Of a stretch of DNA of 64,000 bases, positions 55,948 through 64,000 are shown piece after piece. The notes beneath the pieces were generated by a model. The model saw nothing but the letters and a program-made list of their open reading frames with translations, was not told the DNA's origin and did not search any database. This stretch comes from Adiantum capillus-veneris (taxonomy: Eukaryota; Streptophyta; Polypodiopsida; Polypodiales; Pteridaceae). A program made the translations under genes and the position numbers. Within the stretch, counting starts at the first letter, position 1. Each line of letters begins with the position of its first letter. The stretch is taken from contig CM043963.1 in the NCBI GenBank assembly GCA_014529385.2, positions 70,818,412 to 70,882,411 of the forward strand, in the 5' to 3' direction.

Positions 55948-57000
55948 AGATCATGTTGCACTCAGTAGTCCGAAGTTAGCGTTTTTTCCATATCAGCTGA
56001 GAAACTGAGTTTTAACTATCCAAATGACTTGAAAATTGAAAATAAAGCTTAAAAGGAACTTGTGAAACTGTGCATGTTCTCATAGTGCATTTATGGCCAA
56101 AAAAATTCATTTAGACATCCTACGCGTAGGATGTCTTTTTCATCAGATTTGGGTGATACTTGACATGCTAGTGGTCCTTGACCTGTACAACATGGCTATA
56201 TCCTTGGAATTGGATTTGGGCATCAAAAAGTGGATTTTTGGATCCATTCAGGCTTTAGGTCACAAATTCGGTAGAAAGTCCACAATAGGTAGCAAGTGAT
56301 GTCCAAATGGGCTGAAAATTGATATATGGGCTCATTGCACCATGGTATTGGCTCCCATGATGTCATTCTTTGCACAGAAGGTCAAAAACCTGCTAGAGAC
56401 ATCCTACGCGTAGGATGTCTATTTCATCAAAATGGCTTGGGATTTGTTCTGTGGGTAGTCCTTGGCATGGGGAACATGGCCATGCTCTTGGATTCTGATT
56501 TGGACAAGAATTGATGTTGGTAAGACCCTGTGTAGTGTTTTTGGGCTCTAAAAGTGTATCTTGAACGTGTTGGGGGTCAAATTTGATTAGAATGGCTTCA
56601 AGCTTGATATATGAGCTCTTGAAGGTGATAAGAAAAGATCTGGAATGTAAAAATACCCTCTGTAGGCCAAAAATGTCAAATAGACATCCTACGCGTAGGG
56701 TGTCTACTTCATCATTTCTTGCAGGTGACCACACAGGTTGGTTGGCTATGTGCTCATGAATGTGTTGTCCAAGTTTCATGTGATTTGAACAAGTTTTGGT
56801 AGATCTATGGCCCATTATTGCCTCTATGCCCCAACTTTGCATTTTTTCATGCATATGAGGTCAATTTTGGTCCAAATGTGATGAAACTTGGTGGCTAGCA
56901 TGTAAAGGCTATTCAAAAAATGTGTGTGATGAGAAATGTTGGGTTCTGTGCCCAGAAATGGCCTTGAGACATCCTACGCATAGGATGTCTCCTGATGATT
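55948..57000. repeat. Palindrome array in element E leader
   Basis: The same 24-nt palindrome as in element C starts at 56113, 56397, 56682 and 56967; the first two are perfect, the others have one mismatch. Spacing is 284, 285 and 285 bp, a regular tandem period. The units share words such as ggccaaaa, gacatgg or acatggc and cttgg between palindromes. The array lies just upstream of the E start codon, as it lies upstream of gag in C. Confidence 0.95.
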
Positions 57001-58390
57001 TTTTCATGGAAACTGTCACTTGTGCCTGCCCTTAGTCCCCCTGAGTCCCTTTTAAGCCTAATTTCAACAAAAAGTAAAATGGATAGAAACTAACTCCTTG
57101 TGTGGATTTCAGAGCCTCCGAGCCGTTTTTTGACTTTTGGAGTGCTTTTCCGTGATGAAATTTCTTGATGTTGGTCTCCATAGCTTCCCGATCCCTTGGG
57201 GATCCTTGCCGTATGGTTTTTATTGACTTTGGCTTCACCAGAGGTCCATTTGGCAATTTGTCGCTCTACAAGCACCCGTGGTTGCGTTTACATGTCTTTG
57301 ATGATTTGTGGTGGTCTACCACCATAGGAATTGGTTGTTGATGGTCTAGGAAAGACGCTCGTGAAGTTTGGCGGCAAACAGACATGCGGTTTGCCGCGAG
57401 AGCTATTTGACGTTTTGTGTGTTTGATGCCGTTTCTGAAGTTTAGTGCCGCTTCGGGTCACCTTTTGGTCATGTGGGCTACATAGTGTTGTCGAGCATGT
57501 TGAGATGCTCCTACCCATGAATTTTGGTAGCATTTGGGCGCCTCTCCGCCGATTTCCCATTTGGTGGCCTCTTGCAGGATTCTAGGAATTAGGGTTTTTT
57601 TCGATGGTTTTCTACTGCCTTTGGGCATCCAAGACTGGTCTCCTATGCTAGGGTAAGCTTCCGATGAAGCCTCATTGCTTTCGGGTTAGCCGTTAGGTGG
57701 CCATTTCTAGTTGTAGGTCTCTACTGCCCGCTTTGTGTGTGAACACTACGCTAGTTTTCGCGACAAAACGACAAACATGCGCGAAAAGCTCAAGGTGGTG
57801 AGCCTACCTCTCATGTCTGAAGCCCGTCGGGTAGTCATGCGCGTCATAGAAGCTGCTGGAAGTTCCGCTCGCTCTAGGTGGCAGAAGCTCTCTCTCAAAG
57901 GACAATAGTGAAAATGAGCTAAAAATGAGGTGAAAATTTTTTATAATGGAGGTCCCCGAACCACTTTTCATGAAAATTGACATGTGCTCCCAACTTCTTG
58001 CGAGATGCGGTTTAGGCTCAAAAATTTCTTGATTTGGACTCCATTTGCTCTGTTTACCAAAAATTTGGCATTTTGGTTAAAATCTGGCCAAAACACGCTT
58101 TCCGCTCTAGTTCCATAATTGCACCCCCACTGTACCATAGGTTGTCCTATAGTAACTGATCATCCCCATATTTTTTGTTCTTCATTATGACCGTTTTTCA
58201 CCTGCTTTTTGTATTTTTGAAGTTTTTCTGCCGAGAATTAGCAAAATTAAAAGGAAAATAGCAAATCAAACCCAAATAATCCCCAAAAATCATAATAAAT
58301 CCAAAACATCACCGCAAAACATTATATACACTCTCATGCAATTTTTAGGGCCGGATTTCTCTATTTTACCAATATTTTGCCCGAAAAATG
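57001..58390 (-). other. Unassigned non-coding sequence between E leader and F
   Basis: No supported ORF and no match by eye to the E 3' LTR, so the expected 5' LTR of E is missing or too diverged to see. It could be the 3' LTR of F. A perfect inverted repeat GCGGCAAAC / GTTTGCCGC lies at 57371-57379 and 57389-57397. Confidence 0.4.
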
Positions 58391-58650
58391 GCTATTTCTA
58401 CTTATATACACACACCTAGGGGCTTGATATGGCACTTGGCCCCATATACCTGTAGATTCATGCTGTATAAGGGCATATGTACTTGGGTTAGTCCAAAAAA
58501 TTTCTACTTGGCTATTTCTACTTGGGTTAGTACTTGGCTATTTCTACTTATATACACACACCTAGGGGCTTGATATGGCACTTGGCCCCATATACCTGTA
58601 GATTCATGCTGTATAAGGGCATATGTACTTGGGTTAGTCCAAAAAATTTT
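58391..58650. repeat. 146-bp tandem duplication near the 3' end of F
   Basis: gctatttctacttatataca starts at 58391 and again at 58537; the following 105 bases (cctaggggcttgatatggca and on to gggttagtccaaaaaatt) are identical. The block is related to 12970-13040 of element C. Confidence 0.92.
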
Positions 58651-58719
58651 GCAACGAAACAACAACCCTTAAAAATAGTCGAAAATCATGCCCTTTTTTG
58701 CTCTTTCTGCTATTGGGTC

Positions 58720-58940
58720 CGTATTTGAGAATGCCTCCCCCCCTCCTAGCCGGAGTCCTCCCGGACGACAAGGTATTGCCTCGATGTATGTGTTGCGCAT
58801 CGGTTTAAAAATTTGTGCTAATGCTTGGCCATGTAATGTGGCCCTATTTTATGTATACTCGGTCAATGCATGGAAAAATTAATGCTATGCAAGAGAAGGG
58901 TATAAGCAAGATGCTTATTGGCATTCGTCGTTGAGGTTGC
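58720..58940 (-). other. Block shared with element C
   Basis: It contains aatgcctccccccctcctag and gtcaatgcatggaaaaatta and ends near gcttattggcattcg; it aligns to 13130-13340. The minus strand reads AGGAGGGGGGGAGGCATTC, a strong polypurine tract candidate, so the F 3' LTR may begin near 58730. Confidence 0.6.
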
Positions 58941-58961
58941 CTATTTTCTTTGTAAGTAACA

Positions 58962-59451
58962 GCTATAACTCTACTGCTCTTTTCTTGATTGTCTTTTTTG
59001 CAAAAGTCGCTTGCTTTGCCTCTACTATTGATATGGGCGTATTTGTCTCTTTGGAGAGAATTGTCTTGGCTGTAGACCGCGTATCTCTTTTGCTTTCCAT
59101 TGGTAGCTGGTTTTTGCCGGTTTTTGTAGGTTTCTTTCTACTTCCTTGGCTGCCACTGTTTTGTTGCTTATTGGCATCCACATAAGTCAGTTTGTTGGTT
59201 TCATATGCTATAACTCTACTGCTCTTTTCTTGATTGTCTTTTTTGCAAAAGTCGCTTGCTTTGCCTCTACTATTGATATGGGCGTATTTGTCTCTTTGGA
59301 GAGAATTGTCTTGGCCGTAGACCGCGTATCTCTTTTGCTTTCCATTGGTAGCTGGTTTTTGCCGGTTTTTGTAGGTTTCTTTCTACTTCCTTGGTTGCCA
59401 CTGTTTTGTTGCTTATTGGCATCCACATAAGTCAGTTTGTTGGTTTCATAT
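58962..59451. repeat. 245-bp tandem duplication in element F
   Basis: Copies 58962-59206 and 59207-59451 differ at about two bases. The minus-strand peptide is basic and Thr/Lys-rich (SRKKPTKTGKNQLPMESKRD). 245 is not a multiple of three. Near-identity means a recent event. Confidence 0.95.
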
Positions 59452-60046
59452 GTAGTTGGCTGCCTTCCGATGTTGCTTGTACTGAAGGGAGTTCCTTTTG
59501 CTTTTGTTTTGGTATCCAAATGCGAGTCGCATTTGAGTTATTGCTGAGCATTTTCTTTGGGATCCATATCTGTTTTATGCCCTTGGTGTTTGGTTGAATT
59601 ATCGGCTTATGTTGACTTCCTCCGTTTTTGTGTTTTCTGTCTACCATGTCATTTCTATCCTTCCGCATCCATACTTGTTTCTCTGGTTTTAGTAACCTCA
59701 ATCTTTGCACTGCAGTTGGTGACTTGTCATACTTGTAGTGAACAATGTTGGTTTTTACCTATTTGTTAGCCTTGGGTATTATGTTGTTCTTTGGTGGCAC
59801 CCTTGCTTTTGGCTCTTTTTCTAGTGATTGCATTGCTGACAGCTGATTATTGTGGGGTTGCTGAGCAAAGGCTATTACCTGTTGTTCTTGTGCATGCTGA
59901 ATTTTGACTGCATTCGCATTCCAATCTATCTGCACATTGTACTCTTTTTGCCAAGGTTGTCCCAACCACATGGGGTGGTGTGTGCTTTCATCCTCGACTA
60001 CATAAAATTTGTGTGGGTAAATATATTGATGTACTTGTACATGCAA
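59432..60046 (-). pseudogene. Element F second half of post-integrase protease and WIPK region
   Basis: Frame 60046-59759 gives HKFYVVEDE, then MWLGQPWQKEYNVQIDW (59971-59921 region), the typical second half of a retropepsin (hydrophobic-LGxPW). It is one frame away from the first half, so a single indel lies near 60055. After a stop at 59759, frame 59710-59432 carries WMRKDRND, QIWIPKKML and RIWIPKQKQ, the motif also found behind the element C protease. Confidence 0.65.
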
Positions 60047-60833
60047 TAGTCCAGCCCAATGTTTTCAGAGAATGTGATGTACTACTTTCCAGCACTTGTG
60101 GAGTAGGATGAAGTTGACTTGTGGGCTTGAACTGTTTGTATAATCTGTAAGAGATCAAATTTTCTTGAGCTCCAGAATCAAGCAATGCCGTCGATTCAAC
60201 TTGATTGCTACCTAGTTTGACTGCAATTATTGGCTCCACTGTGTCTTCATCAAACTTCGTTAGTCGAATGGCATTGATTCGCAATGGTGCTCCACTTTGT
60301 TGTTGTTGTCGTAGAAGTCTTCGTTTTGCAATGCGTTCTTTTGCTTCTGCTTGAGCTTCTTCTCGTACCCTCTGTTTCTCCTTCATTCGTTGTTTTCCTT
60401 GATGGATTTGTTGAAGCATATCTTGTGTTAGTGGTAAATGATATTTCTTTAATCGACACCCACTAATCCAATTTGGCATTTCTTCACCTGCTAATGTAGC
60501 AAGCTTGACAGCTCCGCTTTGTGATAGGTCACTAATCACAAAGGGTCCCATCCCTCGCTTTGTAAGTTTCTTGGCATGTTGCTTCAAAGTATAAACAAGT
60601 ACATAATCACCTGTTTTGAACTCTTTTGTGCGCACATGCTTGTCAAAAAACTCTTTTTGTATTTTCTTTTTAGCATAAATCAAAGCTACACCTCTCAAGC
60701 GAAGTTCATCTAGCTTTTCAAGGTCATCTATTCTTGAAGAGAGCTCATGCCCTGTCCATTCTAAGAGTTTCCCTACATGTAGAGTTGGAATTAAAAACTC
60801 TATGGGTAATATAGCATTTAGGCCAAACACCAT
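59988..60833 (-). CDS. Element F integrase C-terminus fused to a retropepsin-like domain
   Basis: 281 open codons. Residues 1-130 are the integrase tail (MVFGLNAILPIEFLIP, KTGDYVLVYTLKQ, GPFVISDLSQSGAVKLATL, WISGCRLKKYHL). A charged helical linker rich in Lys/Glu/Arg (150-180) follows, and then, without a stop, INAIRLTKFDEDTVEPIIAV and STALLDSGAQENLISYRLY, an aspartic protease active site at residues 215-233 (DSG at 60179-60171). Normally gypsy protease precedes RT. Here it follows integrase in the same ORF. Whether a second protease sits upstream of RT cannot be seen, because the window ends. Confidence 0.8.
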   Translation of the reverse strand: MVFGLNAILPIEFLIPTLHVGKLLEWTGHELSSRIDDLEKLDELRLRGVALIYAKKKIQKEFFDKHVRTKEFKTGDYVLVYTLKQHAKKLTKRGMGPFVISDLSQSGAVKLATLAGEEMPNWISGCRLKKYHLPLTQDMLQQIHQGKQRMKEKQRVREEAQAEAKERIAKRRLLRQQQQSGAPLRINAIRLTKFDEDTVEPIIAVKLGSNQVESTALLDSGAQENLISYRLYKQFKPTSQLHPTPQVLESSTSHSLKTLGWTIACTSTSIYLPTQILCSRG

Positions 60834-60868
60834 GTTGTACGGTGTCGTTCCTATCGATGTTTTGTAAA

Positions 60869-61637
60869 CTACCCTGTATGCCCATAGTGTTGAGTGTAGC
60901 TGCTGCTCCCAATCTGTTCTTGTCTCTGATACAATTTTAGTGAGAACCGTTCATAGTGTTTTATTTGTGGTCTGAGCTTGTCCATTTGCCTGTGGATGGT
61001 ATGGAGCAGATTTCCTATGTATGACCATGAATTCCTCCAGCAGATATTCAATGACTTCATTAAGAAAATGTGTTCCATGATCACTGATGATTTCTATTAG
61101 TAAACCGTATCGTACAAAAACATTCTCATACAAAAATTGTGCAGTGGTCCGTGCCTCTGCTTTTTGTGTTTCCTTAGCTTCCGCCCATTTTGTGAGATAG
61201 TCCGTAGCCACAATGATATATTGGGTATGGGTGTGATAAGCAGGGGGTGAAATAGGTCCTACAAAATCAATGCCCCATTTCGCAAATGCCCTTTCTCCCA
61301 TCATTGGCCGTAGCGGCATCTCATCTCTCTTTATCGGCACCTTGGTGCGCTGACATGCATCACAATGCTTTAAAAACTCTTCAACATCCATATGTAATGT
61401 AGGCCACCATACTCCTACGGTTAAAACAATTTTTGTTGTCTTATCGCCCAAAAAATGTCCTCCACTTATACCTCCATGTCCGTGTTTTAGAATGAGCAGG
61501 TATTCACTTTCACTTGCACAGATTCTAAGTTGATTGTCCTTTCCTCGCTTATAGAGTTGGTTTTTAATTAACTGAAAGTCACGAGCCTCCAGCTCTATAG
61601 CCCTTTTTTGTGCTTTTGTTGTGTTTTCATGAAACAT
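60869..61637 (-). pseudogene. Element F integrase core
   Basis: Frame 61637-60951 begins with the pre-integrase segment and the zinc region (HGHGGISGGHFLGDKTT, CDACQRTKVP), then the core: WGIDFVGPISPP, YLTKWAEAKE, SDHGTHFLNEV and HPQANGQAQTTNKTL. The Glu expected after NGQ is Gln, so catalysis would be lost. A stop at 60951 and the frame 61084-60869 show that it is interrupted. It joins the fused C-terminus at 60833. Confidence 0.87.
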
Positions 61638-62336
61638 CCTTGTGGTTAATAAATCAATGATATATTGACTCCATGCAGGTGCAATGTTTACCTAAAACAA
61701 TGTTGCGTGATCCACTGGTCGTTTGGCATTACATATAGTACAATTGTTAACATAAGCATGTGTGTCCGCGTACATAGTTGGCCAATAAACCCCTAATTGT
61801 TTCAGTCTCTGGTGTGTTTTCAATGTTGAACAATGAAATGCACAATCCTAGACATGTGCTTCCTCAAGGTAACACTTGAATTCTTTCGGATTTATACATA
61901 ATCGTAGAATTTGTTCCAATCCTAGATGATACAGCCATCCTCAATTCCATGTTATCAAACCTACCTCCAAAGGAAAGAATGCTAACAATTTCCTGAGACC
62001 ATTTGGGTATCATTTCAATATTGAAAAGATAAGCATCTGGTATGTCATCTTCTACTCCTTCAGGAGCTTCCCCATTTTGTATCCTTGAAAGATGATCCGC
62101 CCGTAGATGGGTTTTACCCTTTTTGACCACAATTGTAAAATCAAACTCTAGCAATATAATAAACCAGCGTACAATTCTCCCTATATTGCATGGTTTATTC
62201 ACTTGATACAAAAGAGCTTGATGATCTGTGAAGAACACAAATTTGTTTGCGAGCAAATAATGCCAAAATTTCTTTACAACATAAATCATTCCTAACCCCC
62301 CTCATTCGGTGGTTGTGTAGTTCTTTTCCGCACTGT
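61638..62336 (-). pseudogene. Element F RNase H
   Basis: Frame 62289-61864 carries VVKKFWHYLLANKFVFFTDH, with the intact TDH motif, then LLEFDFTIVVKKGKTHLRADHLSRI. No second RNase H follows; the sequence goes on to the integrase zinc region. This separates F from A, D and H and is nearer to Athila-like elements. Stops between 61864 and 61640 break the link. Confidence 0.83.
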
Positions 62337-63446
62337 TTAAGTGTCGGGGCGGCTAGCATAACAAACTAGAAAATCCATTGCTCCATCTCCAGGTTGAGCT
62401 AGAATACTCCCGATTGCATATGCAGAAGCATCAATGTGAACATGGAATATCTTTTCCCAATCCGGTGCTTTAAGTACATGTGTTGATACAAGGTTTTCCT
62501 TAAGGTTTTGGAATGAAGTTTCACACTCATCGGTCCAGTCAAAATTGACTAGCAAACGATACAGAGGTTGTGCGATGACTGCATACATATATATGAATCT
62601 TCGATAATACCCACAATGTCCCATGAAGGATTGCACTTGTTTCGCATTAGTAGGCCTGGGTAGGTCTACTATGACTTTCAGTTTGTCTAGGTCAGTGGTT
62701 ATGCCATTTCTTGAGAGAATGTGTCCTAAGATGCGGCCTTGCCTAACCATAAAAATACACTTTTCAGGGTTAAGACAGATTCGATATGTCCTGCATTTTT
62801 CAAATACCTTTTGCAAATGGTCAATATGTTCTCCTCATAGAAGAGAGTGTACACAAAGATCATCCATCTATATTTCTAAGAATATTCTTAGGTATTCTTT
62901 GAACGCGTGTGTCATTAACCTTTGGAAGGTAGCTGGGGCATTAGTTAAGCCAAATGGCATAACTCAATACGCATATATTCCCCATTCTGTGGCAAACGTT
63001 GTTTTGTGTTGATCCTCCATTGCAATTGCCAATTGGTTGTATCCTGAAAACCCATCCAGAAAGGAATAAGCCCGTTTTCTGGCCACCCTCTCAAGTACAT
63101 GTTCTGTGATTGGCAAGGGATAATTATCCCTTATGGTGGTTGCATTTACCTTTTGGAGGTTTACACACACTCTCAGTTTTCCGTTCTTTTTGGGGACTAC
63201 CACAATGGGTGACACCCAATCTGTATGCTCGATTTCATAGATGAATTCAACTTCCATCAGCTTCTCAATCTCCTCTTTGATTCGTTTAGCAAATGTGTCA
63301 TTATATGTATAAGGACGTTGTTTGCTAGGTTTTGCATCTGATTTCAAAGGAATTGTATGTTGGCATATCGATGTATCAACTCCTTTGAGGTCTTTGTAGG
63401 ACCATGCAAACACATCTTTATACTTCTGAGAAGTTGTGTTAGCCAT
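62337..63446 (-). pseudogene. Element F reverse transcriptase
   Basis: DVFAWSYKDLKGVDTSICQH opens the domain, followed by WVSPIVVVPKKNGKLRVCVN, DNYPLPITEHVLERVA and GFSGYNQLAIA. In-frame stops lie near 62964 and at 62870-62868, the latter next to MDDLCVH, the catalytic site. The frame resumes at 62816 with FEKCRTYRICLNPEKC and ends at 62337 in the connection to RNase H (VCYASRPD). The motifs identify a gypsy RT; the copy is inactive. Confidence 0.87.
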
Positions 63447-64000
63447 TCTTCTTCTTCAGGCTCTAAATCGGTTGCGATATAGACCGGCTGAGGCTTCTCA
63501 CCTGGTTCCGCGAGGTTTATCCTTTTTACATTTTCTGGCCCATCATAAGATTCCTGGTTTGTTCTTTCCCTGACTGGTGGTGTCATTATGATTTTTCTGT
63601 CCTGGATGGTGAATTTCCGATAGTGTGATGGTACATTCATGTTTCCCTTTTCTGACTCTCCTTTACCGTCACTATCTTCCTAAGTAGTCCATATCTCTCG
63701 TAAAGACCGTTTCAGTTCTTGGTATTTCTGTTTACGCTCCAGTTTGGTCCACTCTTGGTCTTTCGTTGTTTCTTTTTTTTATCTTTGAGATTTTTGTGAT
63801 TTTGTTTCTGTTTTAGCTTTTCGTACTTGTCTTTTTTCCTCTTGCGTTCTTTCCCTTAGAATTTTTGAGAATCTTCCTGATATTTGATCTTTTACACAAT
63901 CCTCTACTTTTACAAGCATCAAATAGTGACTTTTATCTTTCATCTTGGGCATCAGGTTCTCTCTCGCTTTGTACCTTGCGCGTTTCCTCCTATAGCGTTC
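63344..64000 (-). pseudogene. Element F pre-RT linker
   Basis: Frame 63640-63344 ends LAEPGEKPQPVYIATDLEPE, a linker type common just before RT in plant gypsy elements; a frameshift near 63430 joins it to the RT. From 63650 to 64000 the coding sense is basic (KARENLMPKMKDKSHYLM) with stops. No DSG or DGG protease loop is visible in the roughly 180 codons up to the window edge. Confidence 0.6.

Overview
The window is a block of nested, mostly decayed LTR retrotransposons from a eukaryotic nuclear genome. I see no ordinary host gene, no tRNA or rRNA gene and no prokaryotic feature. The Ty3/gypsy elements with a second (archaeal-type) RNase H, a Ty1/copia element primed by initiator tRNA-Met, frequent loss of reading frames by C-to-T type nonsense changes, and poly-C and TC tracts fit a land plant with a large repeat-rich genome. 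A fern is my guess from overall resemblance; the sequence does not prove it.

Layout. 1-7103: element A, a decayed minus-strand gypsy element (gag, protease, RT, two RNases H, integrase), with its 3' LTR running off the left edge and a truncated 5' LTR. 7104-23839: element B, a plus-strand element with two LTRs of about 1.2 kb and only a gag-like ORF. B contains element C (10761-21919, minus), a gag-protease element without RT or integrase whose leader carries an array of 24-nt palindromes. 23836-37512: element D, a plus-strand gypsy element with a truncated 5' LTR. Its gag is split by a very young copia element K (25697-30914; LTRs differ at one base in 322; 5-bp target duplication gtaac). 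37513-40146: relic G, minus-strand ORFs with a coiled coil. About 40170-44161 and 55371-57000: element E, a minus-strand LTR element encoding a long coiled-coil protein and no gag or pol. E is split by element H (44162-55370, minus), a nearly intact gypsy element with 2.65-kb LTRs and a 4-bp target duplication acat. 57000-64000: element F, a minus-strand gypsy pol in which a retropepsin-like domain follows the integrase in the same reading frame.

How the parts relate. A, B, D and H share one primer-binding site type. D and H are sister families that share two small conserved leader ORFs ahead of gag. C and E share related LTRs, the same sequence beside the polypurine tract and the same palindrome array, yet carry different ORFs. 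C and F share 3' non-coding blocks and a repeated WIPK-motif region. I infer that C, E and F could be parts of one family that divides Gag-protease, an accessory coiled-coil protein and Pol among different elements.

Items most worth a second look: the paired leader ORFs of D and H, the palindrome arrays of C and E, the integrase-protease order in F, the coiled-coil-only LTR element E, and the young but coding-dead copia element K.
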